Made by a program: the position numbers and the translations under genes
The notes under the pieces: generated by a model
Database searches by the model: none
What the model was told of the DNA's origin: nothing
What the model saw: only the letters and a program-made list of their open reading frames with translations
Origin: Stenotrophomonas sp. WZN-1
Lineage (GTDB): Bacteria > Pseudomonadota > Gammaproteobacteria > Xanthomonadales > Xanthomonadaceae
Length of the DNA stretch: 64,000 bases
Direction: 5' to 3'
Assembly: GCF_002192255.1 (NCBI RefSeq)
Contig: NZ_CP021768.1
Span: forward strand, 1,258,001-1,322,000
In this document: one piece after another, positions 47,830 through 55,189 of the stretch
Layout of the letters: the number at the start of each line of letters is the position of its first letter
How positions within the stretch are numbered: the stretch's first letter is position 1

Positions 47830-48431
47830 ATGGGCACGGTCACCGAGCAGCATCGCGCGGTAGCGATGCACGCAATCAAGATCATGGGTGGTGAGGGGCG
47901 GCCCATGGTCCAGGCCTTTCACGAAGATCATCGCCAGTGTTCGGTCGATATCCTCACGACGTTCAGCTCTCCGGAAACAGGGCTGAAGTCCATCTCGTCC
48001 ATCGGCCTGTCGGATTTTGTGTTACGTCATGCGGAGGGGCAGGAACTGGAAACGCGCGTCGAGCTTTGTGCGTGTGCAGAACAGGACGCGCTGCATTGGG
48101 ACAACGTTGTCGCCTCGACGGCTTTCGCGATCATGCGTGATCGTACGGCGGTGCGGCCTGGTAGCGTGATTCCGGACATCTGCAGGACTACTTCCCATCG
48201 ACCCGGATGCCGCACATCTATCTGGTGCCGCCTTTCTTCTGGAATGACGCCAGGTTCCCGGGACTGCAGTTCCCGCCGGTGGCAATCGACTGGCTGCAGT
48301 GCATCGCCATCCACGAATCCGAACGACGACTTGTCGAGCGGATTGGCAGCGATGCATTTGATGACCGGCTGCAGCAGCAGGAGATGGACGTGCTGGACAT
48401 GCATCGGAAGCCTGTCACCGGAGCACTCTGA
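47830..48431 (+). pseudogene. Frameshifted SUFU-domain (suppressor of fused) gene
   Basis: The first frame (47830 to about 48180) encodes MGTVTEQHRAVAMHAIKIMG and ISSIGLSDFVLRHAEG, then degenerates. The second half continues in another frame through 48431: DYFPSTRMPHIYLVPPFFWN, VAIDWLQCIAIHESERR and MDVLDMHRKPV, the typical end of bacterial SUFU-domain proteins. One extra C at 48180/48181 (giving ATC CTG CAG GAC) would join both halves into one protein of about 200 residues. It is either a real single-base deletion or a sequencing error. SUFU-domain proteins in bacteria often act as immunity-like proteins next to toxins; none is adjacent here. Confidence 0.75.
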
Positions 48432-48494
48432 CGTTATTGCCTTCGGGACGTCGGCGGGGTCAGCTGGAGATTCATCACGTTGCTGAACGAAGAC

Positions 48495-48517
48495 CGCCGG
48501 GCATGGCCCGGCGCTAC
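48495..48517 (-). repeat. SMAG repeat, GTAGCGCCGGGC type
   Basis: CGCCGGGC-ATG-GCCCGGCG-CTAC; the GTAG head is on the minus strand. It lies between the SUFU-like pseudogene and the rpsP promoter. Confidence 0.85.
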
Positions 48518-48541
48518 CGTGAAGGCAGGCCACCCCTGGGG

Positions 48542-48570
48542 TTGGCTCGGCCGGGCTCTGCCGCTATAAT
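48542..48570 (+). promoter_or_regulatory. Sigma-70 promoter of rpsP-rimM-trmD-rplS
   Basis: TTGGCT (48542-48547), 17 bases, then a perfect TATAAT (48565-48570), 48 bases before rpsP. A GC-rich discriminator (CGCCCG) follows, as in growth-rate-controlled promoters. Confidence 0.85.
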
Positions 48571-48618
48571 CGCCCGCTTACCTCGCCATCCTGGCGACTG
48601 GGCAATAGGAAAAACACC

Positions 48619-48879
48619 ATGGTCAAGATTCGACTGACCCGCGGCGGCGCCAAGAAGCGTCCGTTCTACCACATCATCGTCACCGACGTGCGCAGCGCGC
48701 GCGACGGCCGCAACATCGAGCGCGTTGGCTTCTACAACCCGGTCGCCCAGGGCGCCGAGAAGCGCATCGAGCTGGACCTGGCCCGCGTTGACCATTGGGT
48801 CAAGAACGGCGCCCAGCCGACCGACAAGGTCCGCAACCTGATCAAGGAAGCGACCAAGTCCCAGGCCGCTGCGGCCTGA
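48619..48879 (+). CDS. rpsP: Ribosomal protein S16
   Basis: 86-residue small-subunit assembly protein. [20 protein letters not shown] and [20 protein letters not shown] are diagnostic. AGGAAAAA lies before the ATG. First gene of the conserved rpsP-rimM-trmD-rplS operon; a UUCG hairpin lies between it and rimM. Confidence 0.98.
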   Translation: MVKIRLTRGGAKKRPFYHIIVTDVRSARDGRNIERVGFYNPVAQGAEKRIELDLARVDHWVKNGAQPTDKVRNLIKEATKSQAAAA

Positions 48880-48886
48880 TCCTGAC

Positions 48887-48908
48887 GGGCCACGCTTCGG
48901 CGTGGCCC
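48887..48908 (+). terminator. Intra-operon UUCG hairpin between rpsP and rimM
   Basis: GGGCCACGC-TTCG-GCGTGGCCC followed by TCTTGG, a perfect 9-bp stem starting eight bases after the rpsP stop and ending 15 bases before rimM. With its poor T-run it may be a leaky attenuator or RNA-processing site, lowering rimM/trmD output relative to the ribosomal proteins. Confidence 0.6.
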
Positions 48909-48923
48909 TCTTGGTTGAAGCAG

Positions 48924-49436
48924 ATGAAAGATATCGAGCGCCGCATCCTGCTGGGCAGGGTTGTCGGCGCTTTTGGTGTGCGCGGCGAGATCAAGCTCGA
49001 GTCCTGGACCGAGCCACGTTCCGCCATTTTCCGTTACCAGCCGTGGATCGTGCGCAGCCCGTCCGGCGTGGAAACCACGATTGAAGGTGTACGCGGCCGC
49101 GACAGCGGCAAGCACCTGGTCGCCCGTTTCCCCGGCGTCGAGGACCGCGATACCGTTGAAGCGATGCACGGCACCGAGATCTACGTGGCCCGCAGTGCAC
49201 TGCCGCCGCCGAAGCCCGATGAGTATTACTGGGTGGACCTGGAAGGCCTGGACGTGAAGACCACCGAGGGCGTTGCCCTGGGCCAGGTCTCGCACCTGTT
49301 CAGCACCGGCGCCAACGACGTGGTGGTGGTCCGGGGTGACCGCGAGCGGATGATTCCGTTCGTGCAGCCGGACTTCGTCAAGTCGGTCGACTTCGAGGCC
49401 AACCTGGTCGTGGTCGACTGGGATCCCGAGTTCTGA
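48924..49436 (+). CDS. rimM: 16S rRNA processing protein RimM
   Basis: 170 residues. It binds S19 and helps mature the 30S head. The N-terminal RimM domain has [20 protein letters not shown]; the C-terminal PRC-barrel has [20 protein letters not shown] and [17 protein letters not shown]. The ATG at 48924 fits the family. It lies 44 bp after rpsP and 2 bp before trmD. Confidence 0.97.
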   Translation: MKDIERRILLGRVVGAFGVRGEIKLESWTEPRSAIFRYQPWIVRSPSGVETTIEGVRGRDSGKHLVARFPGVEDRDTVEAMHGTEIYVARSALPPPKPDEYYWVDLEGLDVKTTEGVALGQVSHLFSTGANDVVVVRGDRERMIPFVQPDFVKSVDFEANLVVVDWDPEF

Positions 49437-49438
49437 GT

Positions 49439-50203
49439 GTGAGCATGCGTTTCGACGTCATCACCCTGTTCCCCGAGTTCCTCGCCCAGTCCGCTGGACT
49501 GGGCGTGGTCGGGCGCGCGCAGGAGAAGGGGTTGTTCAGCCTGCATGGCTGGAACCCCCGTGATTACGCCGAAGGCAACTACCGCCGGGTGGACGACCGT
49601 CCGTTCGGTGGTGGCCCTGGCATGGTGATGTTGATCGAGCCGTTGCAGGCCTGCCTGCAGGCGATCCGTGATGCCGATCCGACCCCGGCGCGGGTGATCC
49701 ATCTCAGCCCGCAGGGGGCGCCGTTGACCCAGGCCAAGGTGCGGGAACTGGCGGCACTGCCGCGCATGGTCCTGCTCTGTGGCCGCTACGAGGGCATCGA
49801 CGAGCGTTTCCTGGAGGCCAATGTCGACGAGGAGATTTCCCTCGGCGACTACGTGCTGTCCGGTGGCGAACTGGGCGCGGCGGTGATCATCGACGCCGTG
49901 GCCCGCCTGCAGGACGGTGCCCTGAACGACGCTGAATCGGCGGCGCAGGACAGCTTCGAGGGCGAACTCGGCCTGCTCGACTGCCCGCACTACAGCCAGC
50001 CGGCCCAGCACCCGCTGGGTGACGTGCCGGACGTGCTGCGCTCGGGCAACCACGCGGCCATCGCGGCTTGGCGCCGCCAGCAGTCGCTGGTCCGTACCGC
50101 CCAGCGGCGCCCGGACCTGCTGGATGAACAGGCGCTGGGCAAGGCCGACCGCAAGTTGCTGGAACAGGGCCGTCAGGCCCGGAAACACAAGGCCAGCCCC
50201 TAG
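49439..50203 (+). CDS. trmD: tRNA (guanine-N1)-methyltransferase
   Basis: 254-residue SPOUT enzyme that forms m1G37 in tRNAs to prevent frameshifting. [51 protein letters not shown] and [14 protein letters not shown] (the knot and SAM site) are all present. The start is GTG at 49439, two bases after rimM; ATG at 49445 is an alternative. Confidence 0.97.
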   Translation: MSMRFDVITLFPEFLAQSAGLGVVGRAQEKGLFSLHGWNPRDYAEGNYRRVDDRPFGGGPGMVMLIEPLQACLQAIRDADPTPARVIHLSPQGAPLTQAKVRELAALPRMVLLCGRYEGIDERFLEANVDEEISLGDYVLSGGELGAAVIIDAVARLQDGALNDAESAAQDSFEGELGLLDCPHYSQPAQHPLGDVPDVLRSGNHAAIAAWRRQQSLVRTAQRRPDLLDEQALGKADRKLLEQGRQARKHKASP

Positions 50204-50356
50204 CGCAGGGCTGGCGTTATCGGCTATCATGGCCAATTCCCGCCGGCCCGGTCGGCGCGCGCAGTACCCAAAACAAACGTGCAGCACAGTCCGGTGACTG
50301 CATGAGCCTACGTTGTCGATACGACACGCCCACCCGAACAAGAATCGGTGTAACCC

Positions 50357-50758
50357 ATGAGCAAGCTGAACAAGTCCATCGTCGCGGAATTCGAATCCGC
50401 CCAGATCACCCGTGAACTGCCGAAGTTCAGCCAGGGCGACACCGTTGTCGTCAACGTGAAGGTGAAGGAAGGCAGCCGCGAGCGCGTGCAGGCCTACGAA
50501 GGCGTTGTCATCGCCACCAAGAACGCCGGCCTGAACTCCTCGTTCACCGTCCGCAAGATCTCGCACGGCTACGGCGTCGAGCGCGTGTTCCAGACCCACA
50601 GCGCCATCATCGACTCGGTCGAAGTGAAGCGTCGTGGTAAGGTCCGCGCCGGCAAGCTGTACTACCTGCGTGGCCTGGAAGGCAAGGCTGCCCGCATCAA
50701 GGAAGACCTGGCTGCCGCTGCTGCCGCCAAGGCTGCCCGTCTGGCCGAGAAGGCCTGA
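50357..50758 (+). CDS. rplS: Ribosomal protein L19
   Basis: 133 residues. [20 protein letters not shown] and [20 protein letters not shown] frame a standard L19, which sits at the 30S-50S interface. An Ala-rich C-terminal extension is present. The 153-bp gap after trmD is longer than the others and contains TATCAT at 50225-50230, so a second promoter is possible. A terminator follows directly. Confidence 0.97.
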   Translation: MSKLNKSIVAEFESAQITRELPKFSQGDTVVVNVKVKEGSRERVQAYEGVVIATKNAGLNSSFTVRKISHGYGVERVFQTHSAIIDSVEVKRRGKVRAGKLYYLRGLEGKAARIKEDLAAAAAAKAARLAEKA

Positions 50759-50783
50759 TAAACAACTTCGGTTGTTGCCGCGA

Positions 50784-50803
50784 CGGCCACCTTCGGGTGG
50801 CCG
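50784..50803 (+). terminator. Terminator of the rpsP-rplS operon
   Basis: CGGCCACC-TTCG-GGTGGCCG followed by TTTGCGTTT. A smaller UUCG hairpin (AACAAC-TTCG-GTTGTT, 50761-50776) precedes it. Confidence 0.8.
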
Positions 50804-50840
50804 TTTGCGTTTCCGGCATCGCATCGGCCACGATCAGGCG

Positions 50841-51221
50841 ATGAATGACATCAACCGGCACTATCCCGCCGTCATCCAGTCGGCGCTGCGCTTCCTGGAC
50901 GGCAAGGGGCTGGCGCGCGTGCAGTCGGCGCCGCTGCTGCATCGTGTGCTGTGGCGCATGGGCATCGCGCTGCCACCGCCGATCCTGGCCGGCTTCGGCA
51001 CCAATGCGCTGGTGCAGGGCCTGCTGTTCGGGCTGTTCTGGACTGCGCTGATGTGGCTGATGCTGTGGCAGGGCAGCGAGCGCCCGCTGGCGCTGTTGCT
51101 GGCGGCCGGGCTGTTGGCCGGTGCGCTGTTCGGCGTGGTGATGGCGGCGCTGATGCGCTCGCTGCGCCAGCACCGCAAGCTGCCGGACTGGCGGCAGTTC
51201 CGCGCGCGGCAGGCGGACTGA
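50841..51221 (+). CDS. Small membrane protein, DUF6404-like
   Basis: 126 residues: a soluble N-terminus (RHYPAVIQSALRFLDGKGLA), the motif VLWRMGIALPPPILAGFGTN, then two membrane helices (about 55-75 and 82-105) and a basic tail. The WRMGI-PPP pattern resembles DUF6404 proteins of unknown function; assignment is by memory of the motif. It has no strong ribosome site (CAGG). It lies 38 bp after the rplS terminator. Confidence 0.6.
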   Translation: MNDINRHYPAVIQSALRFLDGKGLARVQSAPLLHRVLWRMGIALPPPILAGFGTNALVQGLLFGLFWTALMWLMLWQGSERPLALLLAAGLLAGALFGVVMAALMRSLRQHRKLPDWRQFRARQAD

Positions 51222-51300
51222 GCCGATGGCGCACTGCGCCGTGACCGGCAGGCACGCACCGCGCTAGGCTGCGGCTTCATCCCGTTGGACGTACCGTGCG

Positions 51301-51735
51301 ATGCCTGCCAAGCGAACCGCACCTTCCACCGCGCCCACGCTGCTGTCCGGCGGCAACCCGCAGATCGCCAAGGGCGAGGGCGATGCCCCGGTGCAGGCCT
51401 ATATCGCGGCGATGCCGGACTGGAAGCGGCCGATCGGAGTACAGCTGGATGCGCTGATCGCGCAGGCGGTGCCTGGCGTGCACAAGGCCGTGAAGTGGAA
51501 TTCGCCGATGTATGCGGTGGCGCCGGGCGCAGGCTGGTTTCTCAGCTTCCATTGCTTCACCCGCTACATCAAGGTGGCGTTCTTCCGCGGCGCTGCGCTG
51601 AAGCCGGTGCCGCCCGAGCCGTCCAGAAGTGCCGATACGCGCTACCTGCACATTCCGCAGGATGGCGCGCTGGATGAAGCACAGTTCCTCGACTGGGTGC
51701 GCCAGGCTGCCGCCTTGCCCGGCGAGCAGATGTAA
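51301..51735 (+). CDS. DUF1801 family protein (first of a tandem pair)
   Basis: 144 residues. VQAYIAAMPDWKRPIGVQLD and ALIAQAVPGVHKAVKWNSPMY, with FLSFHCFTRYIKVAFFRGAA, match the DUF1801 (YdhG-like) fold, whose function is not established. 36 bp before a second gene of the same family, so the two are probably co-transcribed. Confidence 0.85.
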   Translation: MPAKRTAPSTAPTLLSGGNPQIAKGEGDAPVQAYIAAMPDWKRPIGVQLDALIAQAVPGVHKAVKWNSPMYAVAPGAGWFLSFHCFTRYIKVAFFRGAALKPVPPEPSRSADTRYLHIPQDGALDEAQFLDWVRQAAALPGEQM

Positions 51736-51771
51736 GCCCGACCTTCCGACTTCTTTCCCGACGAGAGCCCC

Positions 51772-52182
51772 ATGATGGCCACGCATGCACCGAACCCTGC
51801 CGATGCCGGGACACCGGCGGCTCAACTGATTGATGCGCGCATTGCCGAGCTGGGTGACTGGCGTGGCGAAACGCTGGCACGCGTGCGTGCGTTGATCCAT
51901 GAAGCATTGCCCGACGTGCAGGAAACCTGGAAGTGGCGCGGCACGCCTGTGTGGGAGCAAGACGGCATCCTGTGCACTGGCGAAACCTACAAGCAGGCGG
52001 TGAAGTTGACCTTTGCCCACGGTGCAGCGTTGGCGGACCCGAAGGGCCTGTTCAACGCCAGCCTGGAGGGCAATACGCGGCGCGCGATCGACATTCATGA
52101 AGGCGTGATGCCCAATGCGGCGGCGTTGAAGGCGCTGCTGCGCGAGGCCGCGACGTTCAACGCGGCGAAAAAGAAGCGCTGA
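51772..52182 (+). CDS. DUF1801 family protein (second of a tandem pair)
   Basis: 136 residues. ARVRALIHEALPDVQETWKW, RGTPVWEQDGILCTGETYKQ and AVKLTFAHGAAL are the equivalents of the segments in the preceding gene, but overall identity looks low, so the duplication is old or the genes were acquired separately. Lys-rich C-terminus (NAAKKKR). ATG at 51772 or 51775. Confidence 0.85.
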   Translation: MMATHAPNPADAGTPAAQLIDARIAELGDWRGETLARVRALIHEALPDVQETWKWRGTPVWEQDGILCTGETYKQAVKLTFAHGAALADPKGLFNASLEGNTRRAIDIHEGVMPNAAALKALLREAATFNAAKKKR

Positions 52183-52191
52183 CCGTCTTCT

Positions 52192-52244
52192 GTAGCGGCG
52201 AGCCCATGCTCGGCTGACAGCCTGTGCGGACCAACGGTCCGCAC
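52192..52244. repeat. SMAG-like repeat plus GTGCGGACC hairpin
   Basis: GTAGCGGCGAGCCCATGCTC... (52192-52216) is followed by GTGCGGACC-AAC-GGTCCGCAC (52224-52244). The pair lies between the convergent DUF1801 gene and the MATE exporter gene, six bases before the latter's stop codon. Confidence 0.7.
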
Positions 52245-52249
52245 CCACC

Positions 52250-53722
52250 TCAACGTGGCGGGGCTGGCTCCAGCGCTGCATCCGGGTCGGCCACTGGCGA
52301 GGGCGGGCAGGCCGGAATCTCCGAGGGCGTGGCCAGTTCTTCGGCGTGCGAGGGCTTTCCCATCATCTTCGCCTTGCGCCAGCCACCCCAGCGGTAATAG
52401 GCCAGCGACAGCAGCATCGACACCAGCGAGCTGACCGGGAAGCTCCACCAGATCGCATCGGCGCCCCAGTACGGCTGCAGCAGTTCGGCGAACGGCACGC
52501 GCACGCCCCACAGCGAGCCGGCCAGGATCAGCAGCGGCGGAATCACTGCGCCGGTCGAGCGCACCACGCCGGAGATCACGAAGCTGACGCCGAAGAACAG
52601 GAACGAGCCGATCACTACGTGGTTGAGGTGGCGGGCGATGTCCAGCGCCTGGCTGGCCGGTGGCAGGAACAGCGCCAGCAGCTGGCGATCGAACACCACC
52701 AGCGGCAGGATCAGTGCGCCGGTCAGCAGGAAGTTGAACAGCACGCCCTGGCGTGCGGTGCCGCGCACGCGGTCCCAGCGCTGCGCACCGACGTTCTGTG
52801 CGGCCATCGACGAGCACGCTGCGCCGATGGCCATCGCCGGCATCTGCAGGTAGTTCCACAGCTGCAGGGCAGCGCCGTACCCCGCACCGGTGTCGGTGCC
52901 GTACTGGTTGACCATGGTCATCAGCAGGATCACCGACAGCGAGATCAGCACCATCTGCAGGCCCATCGGCACGCCCTTGACCACCAGCGCCTTGAGGATG
53001 GTCATGTCGAGCTTGAACAGGCGCATGTCGGCGCGGCCCAGCCACAGGGTGTGGCGCTTGTGCCGCATGTACAGCAGCAGGCCGGCCAGCGACAGCGTCT
53101 GCGCGACCAGCGTGGCCCAGGCCGAGCCGGCGATACCCAGCGCGGGGAACGGCCCCATGCCGAAGATCAGGACCGGGTTCAGCACGATGTCCAGCGCCAC
53201 CGACACCATCAGGAAACGGAACGGCGTGCGCGAGTCACCGGCACCGCGCAGTGCGGCGGTGAGGAAGGCGAATGCGTACAGCGTCGGCATCGCCAGGAAG
53301 ATGATCTGCAGGTAGGCCTCGGCCAACGGCAGCGAGGCGGCCGGCGTGCCCATCGCCGCCAGCAGCGGATGGGCCATGAACCAGCCGGCGATGGCGATGA
53401 TCACCGACAGGCCGATGAAGAAGGTGGCGCTGGTGCCGACCACGCGCCGCGCCTGCGCGATGTCACGCGCGCCGATGGCCTGTCCGATCAGGATGGTCGA
53501 GGCCATGCCGAAGCCGAACACCGAGCCGATCAGGAAGAACATGATGTTGTTGGCGTTCGCGGTGGCGGTCAGTGCCGCCTCGCCGAGGAAGCGCCCGACC
53601 CAGACCGCATTCACCGAACCGTTCAGCGACTGCGCGATGTTGCCCGCCAGGATCGGCAGGGAAAACAACAGGAGATTGCGCCCGATCGGGCCGGAGGTCA
53701 GGTCAAGCGGCGCTTTGGCCAT
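52250..53722 (-). CDS. MATE-family multidrug/toxin exporter
   Basis: 490 residues, 12 hydrophobic helices, the MATE/NorM fold that exports cationic compounds with Na+ or H+. TSGPIGRNLLLFSLPILAGN, GSVNAVWVGRFLGEAALTAT and GFGMASTILIGQAIGARDIA are MATE hallmarks, repeated in the second half (AIGAACSSMAAQNVGAQRWD). A Pro/Ala-rich cytoplasmic tail of about 35 residues ends the protein. The ATG at 53722 was chosen because the longer open frame upstream lacks a membrane or signal sequence. Substrate unknown; drug export is possible. Confidence 0.92.
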   Translation of the reverse strand: MAKAPLDLTSGPIGRNLLLFSLPILAGNIAQSLNGSVNAVWVGRFLGEAALTATANANNIMFFLIGSVFGFGMASTILIGQAIGARDIAQARRVVGTSATFFIGLSVIIAIAGWFMAHPLLAAMGTPAASLPLAEAYLQIIFLAMPTLYAFAFLTAALRGAGDSRTPFRFLMVSVALDIVLNPVLIFGMGPFPALGIAGSAWATLVAQTLSLAGLLLYMRHKRHTLWLGRADMRLFKLDMTILKALVVKGVPMGLQMVLISLSVILLMTMVNQYGTDTGAGYGAALQLWNYLQMPAMAIGAACSSMAAQNVGAQRWDRVRGTARQGVLFNFLLTGALILPLVVFDRQLLALFLPPASQALDIARHLNHVVIGSFLFFGVSFVISGVVRSTGAVIPPLLILAGSLWGVRVPFAELLQPYWGADAIWWSFPVSSLVSMLLSLAYYRWGGWRKAKMMGKPSHAEELATPSEIPACPPSPVADPDAALEPAPPR

Positions 53723-53784
53723 GGAGTGGTGATCGAATCCCGGGAGGCGCACACTAGCACCAAGCCGGTTTGCGGGATGTGGCA

Positions 53785-54024
53785 ATGCATCAACGACTGC
53801 AGGTGAAGTGGAGCATGGCGCTGGCCTTGATCGGCGCCGTACTGGCCGCATGTTCGACAGGTGACCGGCTGGGCGATACCCAGGTGCGGCCGACCGATCG
53901 CCCCGAGTGCCTGGTCGGCAGCCAGCGCCAGGATCTGTCTGCTGGCGTACCCACCCTGATCGGGGGCAGCGGTTGCCGCACCGACCCCGACAACCCGCGT
54001 CCCCTGAACAAGCGAACGGAGTAG
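53785..54024 (+). CDS. Small lipoprotein
   Basis: 79 residues. The signal and lipobox are visible: MALALIGAVLAAC with Cys23. The mature part is short and polar (STGDRLGDTQVRPTDRPECL, then GSGCRTDPDNPRPLNK) with two further Cys that could pair. No family recognised. The start may also be TTG at 53770. It lies ten bases before hslR on the same strand. Confidence 0.65.
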   Translation: MHQRLQVKWSMALALIGAVLAACSTGDRLGDTQVRPTDRPECLVGSQRQDLSAGVPTLIGGSGCRTDPDNPRPLNKRTE

Positions 54025-54033
54025 TCCCTGCCG

Positions 54034-54441
54034 ATGACCGAGCTTTCCCCGCTGTCGCCCAGTGTCCGCCTGGACATCTGGCTGTGGGCGGCCCGTTTCT
54101 TCAAGACCCGCAGCCTGGCCAAGCAGGCCATCGAGACCGGCAAGGTCAGCGTGGCTGGGCAGCGCCCGAAATCCTCGCGCGCGGTGCGCGTCGGCGAGCA
54201 GCTGCAGGTGGATCGCGGCGAGGAGCATTTCGAGATCCAGGTGTTGGGGCTGAGCGACCAGCGCGGGCCCGCACCGACGGCGCAGCAGCTGTATGCGGAG
54301 AGCGAGGCCTCGAAGGCCCGGCGCGCCGAGCTGCGTGCGCTGCGCATCGCAGCACGCGATGGTTTCCAGCCGCCGGAACACAAGCCGGACAAGCGCGCAC
54401 GGCGCTTGATCCGCGCGCTGGGCGATATCGACGCGTTGTAG
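54034..54441 (+). CDS. hslR: Heat-shock protein 15, S4-domain RNA-binding protein
   Basis: 135 residues. The S4 domain is seen at 11-70: VRLDIWLWAARFFKTRSLAK then QAIETGKVSVAGQ. The family binds 50S subunits carrying stalled nascent chains after heat shock and moves the peptidyl-tRNA so RqcH-like or other rescue can act. The basic C-terminal region (KPDKRARRLIRAL) is typical of Hsp15. Confidence 0.9.
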   Translation: MTELSPLSPSVRLDIWLWAARFFKTRSLAKQAIETGKVSVAGQRPKSSRAVRVGEQLQVDRGEEHFEIQVLGLSDQRGPAPTAQQLYAESEASKARRAELRALRIAARDGFQPPEHKPDKRARRLIRALGDIDAL

Positions 54442-54448
54442 GAAACGG

Positions 54449-54471
54449 GGCGCCGGGCCCGGCCCGGCGCC
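54449..54471. terminator. Stem-loop between hslR and the DUF937 gene
   Basis: GGCGCCGGG-CCCGG-CCCGGCGCC in the 37-bp gap between convergent genes, likely a shared bidirectional transcript end although there is no T-run. Confidence 0.6.
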
Positions 54472-54478
54472 GCCTGGC

Positions 54479-55081
54479 TCAGCGCTTGCCACCCAGCAGG
54501 CTGCCGCCGATCTTCAGCAGGTCGCCCACACCGAGCTGGCCGTCACCATCCTGGTCCAGCAGGCTGCCGAGCAGGCCACCGGCAAGACCGCCCTGTTGCT
54601 GCACCTGCTGCTTTTCCTGGCCGAGGGCCTGGCTGAGCGAGCCGGCGTCGGCCTGGCCGCCACCGAGGCGCTGGGCAAGGAAGGCCATCACGATCGGGGC
54701 AAGAATCTGCAGCAGCTGGCTGGTGCGGCCGCTGTCGAGCTGCGTGGCCTGGGCCAGGCCGGTTTCCACCTTCTGCTGGTTGCCGCCGAAGATGTGGCCG
54801 AGGATGCCGGCGCCGTCGCTGGCGGCACCACCGCCACCGCCACCCAGCACCGAGCCGAGCACGCTGCCCAGGTCCAGGCCGCTGTGGTTGTTCTGCAAGG
54901 CGCCGAGCAGCGCCTGCGCGCCCTGCGGCTGCGAGGCGTTGTTGCCCAGCGCGCCCATCAGCACCGGCAGCGCGGCACTGATCGCGCCGGACGCCTGGGT
55001 ATCGCTGATGCCGAGCTGCTGCGATACCTGCTGCAGCGGAGCGCCCTGCAATTTGGCGAGAAGTTCGTCGGTCAGGCTCAT
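54479..55081 (-). CDS. DUF937 (YidB-like) protein
   Basis: 200 residues, rich in Gly, Gln and Leu, with no signal peptide. It begins MSLTDELLAKLQGAPLQQVS, then QQLGISDTQASGAISAALPV, the repeated helical motif of DUF937. A Gly run (VLGGGGGGAASDG) separates two halves. A calcium-binding-like loop, DQDGDGQLGVGDLL, lies near the C-terminus, similar to EF-hand/dockerin loops. Function unknown. The gene precedes nothing on its strand before hslR; it is 108 bp from the katA stop. Confidence 0.82.
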   Translation of the reverse strand: MSLTDELLAKLQGAPLQQVSQQLGISDTQASGAISAALPVLMGALGNNASQPQGAQALLGALQNNHSGLDLGSVLGSVLGGGGGGAASDGAGILGHIFGGNQQKVETGLAQATQLDSGRTSQLLQILAPIVMAFLAQRLGGGQADAGSLSQALGQEKQQVQQQGGLAGGLLGSLLDQDGDGQLGVGDLLKIGGSLLGGKR

Positions 55082-55143
55082 CTGCGGAATCCTTGATTGA
55101 GGTTGGGCGTGCAGAAGGTACGACGCGGACCGTTAAAACGGCG

Positions 55144-55168
55144 ACGCCGCCTCACGGGGAGGCGGCGT
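55144..55168 (-). terminator. Terminator of katA
   Basis: On the minus strand ACGCCGCCTC-CCCGT-GAGGCGGCGT, then CGCCGTTTTAA. It lies 22 bases after the katA stop. Confidence 0.75.
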
Positions 55169-55189
55169 GCCGTTCATGGGGCAGGGCGA

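Noticed and set aside
48207..48431. Separate small gene starting at 48207 (MPHIYLVPPFFW...)
   Set aside because: It is the natural second half of the SUFU-like protein in a shifted frame, not an independent gene.
52250..53851. Longer MATE gene starting at 53851
   Set aside because: The extra 43 residues are Arg/Pro-rich, overlap the divergent small lipoprotein gene, and lack MATE similarity; the ATG at 53722 gives the standard N-terminus.
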